Shown: positions 8,399 to 16,168, numbered from the stretch's first letter. The stretch: 33,231 nt of DNA from Bacteroidia bacterium (GCA_025996815.1 BNTT01000021.1:1-33231), one strand, 5' to 3'. Notes: a model not told the origin generated them from the sequence alone. Numbers and translations: made by a program.

Positions 8399-8602
8399 TT
8401 AGGCAACCGCTGCCTCACGTTGCGCCTTGCGTGCTTGGAAATAAGCACTAATTGCCTCCTCGTCTTCTTTTGTGCAGTGACCGCCGACAATAATGTCGCC
8501 GTTTTCCAAATCTTCGAGAAATTTGTCCACTTCTGTGAGTTCAATAACCCCGAACTCCTCGTTCAGGACGCCATACTTTTCCATACCTCCATGCCTTTCC
8601 AT
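8399..8602 (-). CDS. Small hypothetical protein
   Basis: A 67-residue acidic protein that I do not recognise. I prefer the ATG at 8602; a TTG at 8650 would extend it into the stop codon of the upstream acyltransferase, and a later ATG at 8584, preceded by GGAGGT, is also possible. It contains a Glu/Asp-rich middle (LTEVDKFLEDLENGDII) and an Ala/Arg/Glu-rich helical tail. It lies just downstream of the acyltransferase on the same strand and converges with the DUF5686 gene 21 bases away. Confidence 0.45.
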   Translation of the reverse strand: MERHGGMEKYGVLNEEFGVIELTEVDKFLEDLENGDIIVGGHCTKEDEEAISAYFQARKAQREAAVA

Positions 8603-8646
8603 TCTATATCGTTTTTTCGTATTTGCAAATGTTTTGTCAATTATTT

Positions 8647-9282
8647 TCAAAACAACGTAGGGACGCTATGCTGAATGGGAGTGCAAAATTCTTCATAGTG
8701 TGTGCGGAAAAAATCCTCATCAAATGAAGAAAAATCAATGCGTAACAACTGTTCTATTATATCTTCGGAAAATCTGTAGCGGATGATTCGCGCCGGATTG
8801 CCCACTACAACGGCATAAGGCGGTATCGGTTTTGTTACAACCGCGCGAGCACCTATCACTGCACCCTGCCCAATTTTTGCTCCCGACAAAAGAAGGGCAT
8901 CCGTACCAATCCACACATCATCTCCAACAACAATATCCCCTTTGGAAAGATTGGTATCTGTATCTGTGTGGGTAATCGTTTCTATTGGGAACGTCGAAAT
9001 CGTATCCATTCGATGATTACCTCCCAAAAGAAATTTAACTCCTGAGGCGATAGAAACAAAATTACCAATAATGAGTTTATCGTATGAATTAAAAACACTT
9101 GCATTAATGTGCCCATAAGAAAAATTTCCTACTTGTATTTGTTCACAATCAAAATCACACATGGTTGCATTGTGCATATTCCTTCTCCTCCATTTTTTTC
9201 GCTGACTTTTGCGTCGAAAATGTACGTACACAATAGTGTAACGTATTCTGCTCAACAATTTTTCTATTATTTTTCTAACCAT
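8647..9282 (-). CDS. Left-handed beta-helix (hexapeptide) O/N-acetyltransferase, CatB/XAT-like
   Basis: A 211-residue acyltransferase that would transfer an acetyl group from acetyl-CoA. After a basic N-terminal helix come the hexapeptide-repeat turns: IIGNFVSIASGVKFLLGGNHRMD, then IVVGDDVWIGTDALLLSGAKIG, then GAVIGARAVVTK. The NHRMD segment provides the His typical of xenobiotic/CatB-type enzymes, and PYAVVVGNPARIIRYRF is the usual C-terminal closing strand. The family includes antibiotic acetyltransferases (Vat, CatB) and polysaccharide O-acetyltransferases; the substrate cannot be told from the sequence. No polysaccharide cluster surrounds it. It lies downstream of the probable RNA gene at 9331-9598, so it may be transcribed by read-through from that promoter. 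Confidence 0.82.
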   Translation of the reverse strand: MVRKIIEKLLSRIRYTIVYVHFRRKSQRKKWRRRNMHNATMCDFDCEQIQVGNFSYGHINASVFNSYDKLIIGNFVSIASGVKFLLGGNHRMDTISTFPIETITHTDTDTNLSKGDIVVGDDVWIGTDALLLSGAKIGQGAVIGARAVVTKPIPPYAVVVGNPARIIRYRFSEDIIEQLLRIDFSSFDEDFFRTHYEEFCTPIQHSVPTLF

Positions 9283-9330
9283 AGCATCATCGCCTCCCTG
9301 TCCCCTCCGGTTGGCATTTGTAATTTTTTA

Positions 9331-9598
9331 AAATAATAAAGCGCAGGAACTGTTTAATGTTGTCATTCGCTTTAGAGGTATCCCCATACCTAACTGCACA
9401 AATAAACAACAGTACCTGCGCTCTTATTTGTACATAAAATTTATATACAAACAGAACGCAAGCGTTTGTTGCCTACTACTTTTGCGCAGTTTGAAAATTA
9501 GGGATTTTCTAAAGCAAAGTAATATCTTGAAACGCTTTCGTTTATCAAATTTAAGACCTTCCGAGGGAGTTTCCAACGCTTTGGGCTTTTCGAAATTG
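9331..9598 (-). ncRNA. Probable structured non-coding RNA (unidentified)
   Basis: This 406-base gap has no plausible protein gene on the minus strand but does have a good minus-strand promoter (9602-9632). About 170-260 bases downstream of that promoter lies a long nested stem-loop. Its outer stem pairs 9340-9354 with 9408-9422 (14 of 15 positions), and an inner hairpin pairs 9372-9381 with 9386-9393. On the minus strand the outer stem is followed by a U-rich run, as in an intrinsic terminator. A further small hairpin lies around 9449-9470. The size and long imperfect hairpin recall 6S-like RNAs, but I cannot identify a family. It could instead be a long leader of the acyltransferase gene. 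Confidence 0.42.
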
Positions 9599-9601
9599 CG
9601 A

Positions 9602-9632
9602 CAAAGGTAGCAACTATTTTTGAATTAGCAAA
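9602..9632 (-). promoter_or_regulatory. Promoter of the probable RNA gene
   Basis: On the minus strand TTTG (9629-9632) lies 19 bases before TACCTTTG (9602-9609), the textbook Bacteroidetes -33/-7 arrangement. It is divergent from the ABC transporter promoter. Confidence 0.6.
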
Positions 9633-9653
9633 GCATTTTTGGAAAAAATTTAT

Positions 9654-9661
9654 TACTTTTG
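9654..9661 (+). promoter_or_regulatory. Promoter -7 element of the ABC exporter
   Basis: TACTTTTG lies 28 bases before the ATG at 9690 and supports that start over the earlier in-frame codon at 9639, which is upstream of the promoter. Confidence 0.55.
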
Positions 9662-9689
9662 TACCCGAAAAAATGACAGAGATAAAAAG

Positions 9690-10421
9690 ATGCTCCAAAT
9701 AGAAGTTAATAATGTTTTTAAGTCGTTCAAGGATGTGAAGGCGGTGCGCGGCATCTCGCTGGCTATACCGGCGGGGCAGTTTGTGGCGTTGCTCGGTCCC
9801 AACGGGGCGGGAAAAACTACCCTGGTGGAGATGATGGAGGGGCTGAAAAAGCCCGACAGCGGCGAAATTCTCATTCAGGGCAAAACGTGGCACAAACACG
9901 AGCACGAACTCCGCACGGTCATCGGGCTGTCGCTTCAGGAGACCCGTTTTGCCGAGAAAATCACCATCTACGAAACCCTGCGCCTCTTCGCAAGTTTTTT
10001 TGAACTGGGCGACGAGCGGGTGAATGAAGTTGTCGAACTCACCGGATTGCAGAGCAAGCAACGCGCGATGACCGGTACCCTCTCCGGCGGACAAAAACAG
10101 CGGCTCGCATTGGCTGTGGCACTGCTCAATCGCCCGCAAATCCTCTTTCTGGACGAGCCAACCACCGGACTTGACCCCCATTCGCGGCAGGACTTGTGGC
10201 ATATCCTTAAATCGCTGAAAGACAAGGGCGAAACGACCCTCATTTTGACGACTCACTATATGGAAGAGGCATCATCGCTCTGCGACCACATCATCATCAT
10301 CGACGAAGGCAAAATATTGCGGGAAGGCAAATTGGACGATTTATTGGACGAAACATCGCGCAATTTGGACGAATTGTTCATCAATTTGACAGGGAAAAAC
10401 TTAAATGAAAACATTAAATGA
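9690..10421 (+). CDS. ABC transporter ATP-binding protein (ABC-2 exporter type)
   Basis: A 243-residue ATPase subunit that powers an exporter. Walker A is GPNGAGKTT near residue 36, the signature is LSGGQKQRLALA near 132, and Walker B is ILFLDEPTTGLDPHS near 152. The H-loop is TTHYMEEA. The arrangement is that of the DrrA/CcmA-like group that pairs with ABC-2 membrane proteins. The start at 9690 is chosen because the promoter -7 box lies at 9654-9661. Its stop codon overlaps the permease start (ATGA), so the two subunits are translationally coupled. The transported substrate is unknown; drugs, lipids and heme are all possible for this group. Confidence 0.92.
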   Translation: MLQIEVNNVFKSFKDVKAVRGISLAIPAGQFVALLGPNGAGKTTLVEMMEGLKKPDSGEILIQGKTWHKHEHELRTVIGLSLQETRFAEKITIYETLRLFASFFELGDERVNEVVELTGLQSKQRAMTGTLSGGQKQRLALAVALLNRPQILFLDEPTTGLDPHSRQDLWHILKSLKDKGETTLILTTHYMEEASSLCDHIIIIDEGKILREGKLDDLLDETSRNLDELFINLTGKNLNENIK

Positions 10422-11545
10422 GAGGCATTAAATCGTTAAAAAACAATCAATTATATCAGCTATCCATCACGCAGTGGCTGGAAACCATCCGCGAGCCGGA
10501 GGTGCTCTTCTGGGGCATACTTTTTCCCGTGTTGCTTTCCATCGGTATGGGGCTGGCTTTCACGCAAAGTTCCGAATCGAAATTCCGCGTGATGATGGTG
10601 GAAGACAATCGCACAACATTGGACTCGCTGCTCGACATCTATGCGCAGCCCAATCCGAAAGATGCGGAAATTTCTATTTGGAGGATTAGTGATAACACGC
10701 TGGGCGACAGCGAGTTTTCGTTCATCCGGAGCGATTGGAAGTCGGCGATTGTTGCCCTCAAGCGCGGCGAGGCGGATGTGATTGTGACGGATTCGGCGGG
10801 CGGGGTGCACTACCATTTCGACCCGCTCAATGCGCAGGCGCAACTGGTGTATATGAAACTGTCGGCGTTGATGAAATCGCCGATGTCCGGTGATGCGGAG
10901 GGTAGGGGCAAGGCGGATGCGTCTATTGCACCCTTGACGTTGAAGGGGACGCGCTACATTGATTTTTTGGTGCCGGGATTGATTGCATTCGGCTTGATGA
11001 GTTCCATTATGTGGGGCATCAGTTACGCGATTATTGAGCGGCGGTCGCAAAAACTGCTGCGGCGGATGGTGGCAACGCCGATGAAAAAGTCTAACCTGCT
11101 GCTCGCCATGATGTTTGTGCGCACGCTGATGAATATTATTGAGGCGGCGATACTCTTCTTCGCCGTGTGGCTACTGTTCGATATTCAGATTCAGGGCAAC
11201 GTAGGGGCGTTGTTTACGCTCTTCTTGGCGGGCAATATCGCCTTCACGGGCATTGCCGTACTGATTTCGAGCCGCACCTCCAAAACGGAAGTCGGCACTG
11301 GATGGATAAATGCCGTGCAACTGCCGATGATGATATTGTCGGGCATATTTTTCAGTTACCACAATTTTCCCGAATGGAGCATCGGAGCCATCAAACTGTT
11401 GCCCCTGACGGCACTGACCGACGGCATCCGCAGCATCTTCAACGAAGGCGCAGGCTGGATGGAGATTATTTCGCCCTCCATCGCCCTCTCCGCGTTTGGG
11501 GCGGTCTGCTTCATCATTGGGATGAAGTGGTTTCGGTGGTATTGA
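10418..11545 (+). CDS. ABC-2 type transporter permease
   Basis: A 375-residue membrane subunit partnering the ATPase just upstream (4-base overlap). It has one N-terminal helix (about 24-50), a large hydrophilic loop (about 55-180) with no clear motif, and then five hydrophobic segments. These run from the YIDFLVPGLIAFGLMSSIMW segment to the C-terminal helix before GMKWFRWY. This 1+5 topology with a long extracytoplasmic loop is standard for ABC-2 permeases. The LPLTALTDGIRSIFNEG segment is the conserved re-entrant region before the last helix. A strong stem-loop 26 bases after the stop probably ends the transcript. Confidence 0.9.
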   Translation: MRGIKSLKNNQLYQLSITQWLETIREPEVLFWGILFPVLLSIGMGLAFTQSSESKFRVMMVEDNRTTLDSLLDIYAQPNPKDAEISIWRISDNTLGDSEFSFIRSDWKSAIVALKRGEADVIVTDSAGGVHYHFDPLNAQAQLVYMKLSALMKSPMSGDAEGRGKADASIAPLTLKGTRYIDFLVPGLIAFGLMSSIMWGISYAIIERRSQKLLRRMVATPMKKSNLLLAMMFVRTLMNIIEAAILFFAVWLLFDIQIQGNVGALFTLFLAGNIAFTGIAVLISSRTSKTEVGTGWINAVQLPMMILSGIFFSYHNFPEWSIGAIKLLPLTALTDGIRSIFNEGAGWMEIISPSIALSAFGAVCFIIGMKWFRWY

Positions 11546-11737
11546 GGTAAAGTTGTGCCCTATTAAACCAAAAAGGTCAGAATCGCTTTTCCAATTCTGA
11601 CCTTTTCTGTCGTAGTGTTTTCTACTTTTGTGGACTTTCGTTTTTGCTGTCCACCCTGCTGAGAGGTCTAATTCTGCCTCCCTGCTTCCTTTGCGATTCG
11701 CTTTCATGTAATCGCTCACTGTGCCTTTTGTATTCAT
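11171..11737 (-). CDS. Small basic conserved protein, probably frameshifted after about 44 codons
   Basis: The first ~44 residues from the ATG at 11737 (MNTKGTVSDYMKANRKGSRE... ending KVHKSRKHYDRK) resemble short basic proteins of unknown function that I recall from many Bacteroidetes genomes. A TACCTTTG promoter lies 22 bases upstream (11759-11766), supporting a real gene. As given, the frame stays open to 11171, running antisense through the permease gene, which is implausible. Adding one A to the AAAA run at about 11604-11607 would instead end the protein after RKRSELEKRF, giving a normal 54-residue product that stops inside the terminator hairpin. I therefore treat everything beyond residue 44 as out of frame. 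Confidence 0.5.
   Translation of the reverse strand: MNTKGTVSDYMKANRKGSREAELDLSAGWTAKTKVHKSRKHYDRKGQNWKSDSDLFGLIGHNFTSIPPKPLHPNDEADRPKRGEGDGGRNNLHPACAFVEDAADAVGQCRQGQQFDGSDAPFGKIVVTEKYARQYHHRQLHGIYPSSADFRFGGAARNQYGNAREGDIARQEERKQRPYVALNLNIEQ
11571..11606. terminator. Bidirectional stem-loop terminator
   Basis: A perfect 13-bp stem (AAAAGGTCAGAAT paired with its complement, 10-base loop) followed by T-runs on both strands. It lies between the convergent ABC permease gene and the small basic gene. Confidence 0.7.
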
Positions 11738-11758
11738 AATCGTGTTTATTAGTGACTG

Positions 11759-11766
11759 CAAAGGTA
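11759..11766 (-). promoter_or_regulatory. Promoter -7 element of the small basic gene
   Basis: TACCTTTG on the minus strand, 22 bases before the ATG at 11737 and inside the gap to the GNAT gene at 11775. Confidence 0.55.
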
Positions 11767-11774
11767 CGAAAAAA

Positions 11775-12248
11775 TTATGAGTTATGAGTTATTTTCTTTT
11801 TCATGCTGATATGCTTGATGCCCGCTTCTTCAAATTCATCACCAAACGCACTATATCCCATCTGTGTGTAAAAACCTTTGGCGGTAAGTTGGGCGTGCAG
11901 GACGATTTCGGCAAATTGATTTTGTGCGGCAAACGCCTCCACCCGCGCGATGACCTCACGACCGTATCCCTTGCCGCGATGTTCCTTCACGACCGCCATC
12001 CGTTGCAAGGTGGCAGAGCCGGAGTGCGCACTATTGGGCAGCAAGCGAGCCGTTGCCACAGCCCTGTCGTCGTCGTTATAGAGCACAAAATAGACGCATT
12101 GCCCTTCGTGTTCGTCAATTTCGATTTCCGGCGGCACCTGCTGCTCGTCCACAAAAACCGCTTGCCGGATGCGGAGGGCATCTTCATAGATGGGGCTTGT
12201 TTTTGTTGCTGCCGTCGGGGATTTGTGTGTATCTAAGGACTTCATCAA
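11775..12248 (-). CDS. GNAT acetyltransferase, ElaA/YjcF-like
   Basis: A 157-residue GCN5-related N-acetyltransferase. The pattern ALRIRQAVFVDEQQVPPEIEIDEHEG at about 24-49 is the ElaA/YjcF signature. The acetyl-CoA loop follows, with LQRMAVVKEHRGKGYGREVI (Arg/Gln-x-x-Gly-x-Gly/Ala). The C-terminal part (EIVLHAQLTAKGFYTQMGYSAFGDEFEEAGIKHISM) is also typical. The substrate is not known for this subfamily. The N-terminal 20 residues are polar and may be dispensable; two adjacent ATGs begin the frame. It lies 11 bases downstream of the hicB-like stop on the same strand and may be cotranscribed with hicAB. Confidence 0.85.
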   Translation of the reverse strand: MMKSLDTHKSPTAATKTSPIYEDALRIRQAVFVDEQQVPPEIEIDEHEGQCVYFVLYNDDDRAVATARLLPNSAHSGSATLQRMAVVKEHRGKGYGREVIARVEAFAAQNQFAEIVLHAQLTAKGFYTQMGYSAFGDEFEEAGIKHISMKKKITHNS

Positions 12249-12259
12249 TTTAAACCCGC

Positions 12260-12511
12260 TTAGGCGTAACTTACATTAAAACTCTCTTTGTAGTTACCTT
12301 CTACCGAAGTGTTTTCATTTTCGCAATCGTTAATGTGCTCATCAATGACATAGCGAAAGGCATCAGTAAGTGTTTGCACTGTTTCGCCCTCAAACGTAAT
12401 AAGGTCATTGACGCCCTCTACCTTGCCAAAAAAGACATTGTCTTCGGACGAAAAATGCACCGATCCTAAAAAACCTCTGTAAGTCAATACGTTATTTATT
12501 CTATTCATCAT
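12260..12511 (-). CDS. hicB: HicB-family antitoxin, C-terminally short
   Basis: An 83-residue HicB-like protein. The N-terminal RNase-H-like fold is clear: LTYRGFLGSVHFSSEDNVFFGKVEGVNDLITFEGETV, then a helix ending in a Cys. The protein stops right after ESFNVSYA, whereas family members continue from FNVR into a ribbon-helix-helix DNA-binding tail of about 30 residues. The antitoxin should therefore still bind HicA, but it would lack autoregulation by DNA binding. The gene start overlaps the hicA stop by 11 bases (12501-12511). No continuation of the missing tail was evident in the adjacent frames. Confidence 0.8.
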   Translation of the reverse strand: MMNRINNVLTYRGFLGSVHFSSEDNVFFGKVEGVNDLITFEGETVQTLTDAFRYVIDEHINDCENENTSVEGNYKESFNVSYA

Positions 12512-12764
12512 CTTTCGTATTTAAAATTAAACCCCTTGCTGTCAATTCTTTAATCACCAAATCCAATTGATAACTCTTTAATATATTGCCCGGATGCGGT
12601 TTGTGCAATTTTATTTTATGGTCGGCTTTTGCAAAATAAACCCGCGACCCCGCACCTTGCATTTCTCTATATCCGAACGATGACAGCAGAGTTCTTAACT
12701 CGTTGTATGTGAAATCTTTCGGATAAGAAAGCAACCGTATTATTAGCTTATCAATTTTTGGCAT
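12501..12764 (-). CDS. hicA: HicA-family toxin (mRNA interferase)
   Basis: An 87-residue HicA-like toxin, expected to cleave mRNA by binding translating or free transcripts. The dsRBD-like fold is visible as DFTYNELRTLLSSFGY, then GAGSRVYFAKADHKIKLHKPHPGN, then LKSYQLDLVIKELTARGLI. Many HicA toxins carry a catalytic His in a G-S-H motif; here the position is G-S-R, a variant I recall in a subfamily with LHKPHPGN. I chose the ATG at 12764 because the promoter -7 box (12780-12787) lies within the longer frame that begins at 12803. The gene precedes hicB, the usual order. Confidence 0.82.
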   Translation of the reverse strand: MPKIDKLIIRLLSYPKDFTYNELRTLLSSFGYREMQGAGSRVYFAKADHKIKLHKPHPGNILKSYQLDLVIKELTARGLILNTKDDE

Positions 12765-12779
12765 ATTGTAATTTTTCCG

Positions 12780-12787
12780 CAAAGGTA
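12780..12787 (-). promoter_or_regulatory. Promoter -7 element of hicAB
   Basis: TACCTTTG on the minus strand, 16 bases before the hicA ATG at 12764. Confidence 0.6.
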
Positions 12788-12846
12788 ATGTTATTTTTGC
12801 CAACTTCCAAATATTTTAGCGTTTTGTTGAAAAAAACAGTCATGCT

Positions 12847-13287
12847 TTATAAAATCAAATCACAATTCCAATCCACATCATTAATTTTCGCACCAAGTTT
12901 TTGGTAAAAATCAATCGCCGGTTTGTTCCACTTCGCTACTTGCCAACGTGCTCTGTTACAGTTGTTTGCCTTCCCAAGTTCAAGCACTTTATAGATTAGT
13001 TTTGTGCCAATCCCCTTGCCTCGATATTCAGGCTGCACATACAAATCGTCCAAATGAATAGCCTTGCCCGACCATGTGTAATAGCAGAAAAACCACGCCG
13101 CATAGCCGATGATTTCGCCGGCATCGGTTTCCGCGATGAAACAGTGGAAAAACTCTTTTTCGTCCGTCATCTTCTCCACCGAATTGCACATCTGTTCGGG
13201 ACGCTGCTCAAACGAGGTAAATTCCCGAATCAGGCGTATGATTTGCTCAAAATCCGCCGCTTCTGCCGCTCTTATTCTTATATTCAT
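12847..13287 (-). CDS. GNAT acetyltransferase, diamine/spermidine acetyltransferase-like
   Basis: A 146-residue GNAT enzyme. The segment WFFCYYTWSGKAIHLDDLYVQPEYRGKGIGTKLI combines the SAT-type aromatic strand (FFxYxTW) and the LDDLYV strand with the acetyl-CoA pyrophosphate loop RGKGIG. NRARWQVAKWNKPAIDFYQKLGA is the C-terminal SAT-like motif. Close relatives acetylate diamines, polyamines or thialysine. The first residues MNIRIRAAEAADFEQI form the usual GNAT beta-1/alpha-1 start, which supports the ATG at 13287. No partner gene is evident. Confidence 0.87.
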   Translation of the reverse strand: MNIRIRAAEAADFEQIIRLIREFTSFEQRPEQMCNSVEKMTDEKEFFHCFIAETDAGEIIGYAAWFFCYYTWSGKAIHLDDLYVQPEYRGKGIGTKLIYKVLELGKANNCNRARWQVAKWNKPAIDFYQKLGAKINDVDWNCDLIL

Positions 13288-13345
13288 ATTCGGGGCGTTT
13301 AATGTTCCATTTCAACAAAATTGAGCCAAATGATGTTGCCTTGCT

Positions 13346-13552
13346 TTACCATACTTCTTGCCCCTCCGGTTTGCCCCATTCTATCTCCATCGCGGATGCA
13401 TCGGATGCAACTTTTGCGACCACACTGCCGTAAAAGTCGGCAAGCCGCTCACGGGTAGTGTAGTGAATTTTCGGTTTGGCAACAGTTTTTACACTATATG
13501 TGCCATACATTTTTTGTTCCGCTTTTGGGCGTTCCAATACCATTGTATCCAT
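13346..13552 (-). CDS. Small hypothetical protein
   Basis: A 68-residue protein of unknown function; the second ATG, three codons in, is an alternative start. It has a basic N-terminal half (YSVKTVAKPKIHYTTRERL) and an acidic tail ending in Trp, and no membrane segment. A clean promoter lies 95 bases upstream (13647-13654), giving a long untranslated leader. I recognise no domain. It sits alone between the GNAT gene and the TonB receptor gene. Confidence 0.5.
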   Translation of the reverse strand: MDTMVLERPKAEQKMYGTYSVKTVAKPKIHYTTRERLADFYGSVVAKVASDASAMEIEWGKPEGQEVW

Positions 13553-13646
13553 CTTGCAACAAGTTAAGTTTCAAAAATTACCAATTACCATATTTACCAA
13601 TCATCCGCAGTCCATTTGTGCTGACTGGTCGTAATCGTTTTGGGTG

Positions 13647-13654
13647 CAAAGGTA
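13647..13654 (-). promoter_or_regulatory. Promoter -7 element upstream of the 68-residue gene
   Basis: TACCTTTG on the minus strand within the GGGTGCAAAGGTA context that recurs in this window. The region 13553-13697 otherwise holds no recognisable feature. Confidence 0.55.
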
Positions 13655-13697
13655 GTAATTTTTTTGAAAAATATGCAAAATATATGGGCGGATTTTT

Positions 13698-16049
13698 TCA
13701 AAATTCCACCTTGTAACTCAAATTCGGCACAGAAATGGACTGCCTGTCCATCTTCACCTCGCCGGTGTGGTAGTAGAGGAAACCATTATTCTCCTGATAG
13801 CCGGTGGCGTTCACCATCTTGAATGCAAATTCGTGGGTGAGTGCCTTTTTGTTGATTTTGAAACTCACGGTGAAATCTACCAGAAATGCCGGCTCCATCT
13901 GTGCTTGCATAGCCGCCGATTCGTTGAATATGGGGCGTTGTTCGGCTTGGGATTTTGTCAAGTCGGCAGGCGTGTAGCGGTCGCCGCCTTGATAGGTCAG
14001 GCGGATGTTGGCACCCAGCACGTTTTGATTTTGCTTGCCCAGCATCCATTCCTTGCCGTAGAGGGCGTTTGCCATATAGTTGCGGTTGTTGCGCGTGTCG
14101 CGCCAGATGCCGTCGCCGCCGCAGTAGCGCGACTCAAACAGCGATGCCGTTGCCATATAATAATACCCATCGGCAAAGTATCGCTCCAACGTGAAATCAA
14201 TACCGTAATTCTTTCCTTTTCCCTTGTTAACCAATGCTTTATCCAAATACCAATCATTATGGTTGATGATAGAAAATGAGCCATTCGCATCAACCGGCAC
14301 ATCGTACAGGTATTGAAAATAGGGCTCTACTTTGAGGTGCATATTGTCCGAAATGTGCCAATCGTAAGCCGCCACAAGGTGTTGCGCTTTCGCCAAATCA
14401 AGGTATTTGTTCACCAACTTGTCGCCCGTGGCAGGGGTGGTGATGAAGTAATAATCCAACTTTTCGTGACGGCTGTGCAGCCCGTAAGCCACTGCCAATG
14501 AGTGATTTGCCGCTGCTTTCCATTTCATACCCGCGCGCGGCTCTATCGTGAAATGCCCGTTGAGCATAAAATACTGCGCCGTTGCGCCTGCCTGCACGGT
14601 CAAGCGTTCATTGAGGCTGAACGATGATTGGCTGAATGCCGACAGCAGTGTGCTATTGCCACGCCCATCGGCAATCTCGGCAATTGGACTTCCGGCATAA
14701 AGCGGAAAATCGGGCGTAAATTGATAGTTGAGGTCATACAGCAACTCCGTAACCGTAATGCCGGTGCGGTTGGTGTGGCGTGCGCTGAATTTGGTGTTGA
14801 GAAAAGAATTGAACACGATGTTGGCGTGATTGTTCTTTACCTCAACGAGGGGTATTGGGGGCTGCGCCACATCCGCATCGCTCACCTGCCCCCACAGGTG
14901 GTTGAGGGCAAATGTGCCTGCCAAAGTCGTTTTCAGGTAAGAGCGACTGTTTACAAAAATCTTGTTCTCAACGCCCACTGCGCCCATATAATCGTCTGTC
15001 CAAGTATCCTTGTCGGAGCTTACATATTCGGCAGATTTATGGCTGTGGTCTTCGTATTTATCTGCTGTGCCGATGCCCCAAACGGCGAATGTGCCTGCCT
15101 TTTGGGTAGGGAAATTCAGTTTGAACGACAAATCTTGATAATCTATTCCCTTATTTTCCATCATATCCGGAAATAATTTGCCCACCAATCCCATTGTAGA
15201 ATAGCGGTAGTTGAACAAATACGATGCCCGTCCGCCTTTTTTGAATGGACCTTCGGAGGCAACATCAATGCCCAAAGAGCCTATCTGAGCCGTGTGTTCG
15301 TAGTCCACATTGTTGCCATTGCGCAGTTGAATATCAAACACGCCCGCCAATGCGTTGTTGTATTCGGCAGGAAATGCGCCTGTGAAAAAATCGGAGTTGC
15401 CCAGCACCTGACTGCTGAACGCCGTGAACGTGCCGCCGCCAAGCCCTGTAACATCGGGATAATGAGTGGGGTTGGGTATTTCCACGCCCTCCAATTTCCA
15501 TTGCACAAACTGTGGCGAGTTGCCGCGAATGGAAATGCCATTGTTCAAAATGTTGCCACTCACACCTGCAAACGCGGTAGCGAGCCGCGCGGGGTCGTCA
15601 AATCCGCCTGCATAGCGGTTGGCTTCCTCCACGCTAAACATACGTGCACCTGCCAATGCCATCGTGTTCAACGCCTCCTCCTTATTGACTTTCGGGCGAA
15701 CAACCACCTCGTCCAAAGTCTGTATCTGCTCTTGCATCCTGATTTCCACAAAAACCTCTTTGGCAGAAGAAACCAACAGTTCGCGAAACGTAACCGGCTC
15801 ATAGCCCACAAACGATGCCTGAATATCATATCGCCCAACGGGCAGATTGCCAATGCGGAACGCCCCATTTTCATCGCTCACCGCCCCGACAGTGCTATTC
15901 AGCACCCCCACCGACACGTAGGGCAGCACTTGCCCCGAAGCAGCATCCCTCACCACGCCCCGAATGGAACTGACCGGCTGCCCGTCCTGAGCTAACGCAT
16001 TGATTGAAAGGGAGATAAACAGTCCCCCAATAAAACTAATTCTTTTCAT
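13698..16049 (-). CDS. TonB-dependent outer-membrane receptor
   Basis: A 783-residue receptor of the Bacteroidetes type. Residues 1-20 are a signal peptide ending NALA-Q. Residues about 27-110 are a carboxypeptidase-like regulatory domain (IRGVVRDAASGQVLPYVSV... through VGYEP). A linker with LDEVVVRP leads to a plug domain (about 125-240, with GNILNNGISIRGNSP and LEGVEIPNPTHYP). The remainder is barrel-like, with alternating aromatic residues, and ends YKVEF with a terminal Phe. No SusD-like gene is adjacent, so it is not an ordinary polysaccharide-utilisation pair. The ligand is unknown; related receptors import siderophores, vitamins or peptides. Confidence 0.9.
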   Translation of the reverse strand: MKRISFIGGLFISLSINALAQDGQPVSSIRGVVRDAASGQVLPYVSVGVLNSTVGAVSDENGAFRIGNLPVGRYDIQASFVGYEPVTFRELLVSSAKEVFVEIRMQEQIQTLDEVVVRPKVNKEEALNTMALAGARMFSVEEANRYAGGFDDPARLATAFAGVSGNILNNGISIRGNSPQFVQWKLEGVEIPNPTHYPDVTGLGGGTFTAFSSQVLGNSDFFTGAFPAEYNNALAGVFDIQLRNGNNVDYEHTAQIGSLGIDVASEGPFKKGGRASYLFNYRYSTMGLVGKLFPDMMENKGIDYQDLSFKLNFPTQKAGTFAVWGIGTADKYEDHSHKSAEYVSSDKDTWTDDYMGAVGVENKIFVNSRSYLKTTLAGTFALNHLWGQVSDADVAQPPIPLVEVKNNHANIVFNSFLNTKFSARHTNRTGITVTELLYDLNYQFTPDFPLYAGSPIAEIADGRGNSTLLSAFSQSSFSLNERLTVQAGATAQYFMLNGHFTIEPRAGMKWKAAANHSLAVAYGLHSRHEKLDYYFITTPATGDKLVNKYLDLAKAQHLVAAYDWHISDNMHLKVEPYFQYLYDVPVDANGSFSIINHNDWYLDKALVNKGKGKNYGIDFTLERYFADGYYYMATASLFESRYCGGDGIWRDTRNNRNYMANALYGKEWMLGKQNQNVLGANIRLTYQGGDRYTPADLTKSQAEQRPIFNESAAMQAQMEPAFLVDFTVSFKINKKALTHEFAFKMVNATGYQENNGFLYYHTGEVKMDRQSISVPNLSYKVEF

Positions 16050-16160
16050 GCTTTATGTTTAACTTTATTCTCTTATGCTATCCAAATAAATGGTATCCGG
16101 ACAAAGGTCGGCTTCATTTGACCACTGCACAGTGCCTAAAAATGGCTTCACTGAAAACGG

Positions 16161-16168
16161 CAAAGGTA
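16161..16168 (-). promoter_or_regulatory. Promoter -7 element of the TonB receptor
   Basis: TACCTTTG on the minus strand, 112 bases before the receptor ATG. The leader 16050-16160 shows no obvious riboswitch. Confidence 0.5.

Noticed and set aside
9283..9689. Insertion-sequence remnant suggested by the inverted repeat at 9340-9422
   Set aside because: The arms enclose only 53 bases without transposase sequence or target duplication; a terminator-like RNA hairpin explains it better.
10460..11050. 196-codon minus-strand frame inside the ABC permease gene
   Set aside because: Shadow of the permease gene; no promoter, no motif.
15294..15995. 233-codon plus-strand frame inside the TonB receptor gene
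   Set aside because: Antisense to a well-supported receptor; low-complexity, basic and without a start context.
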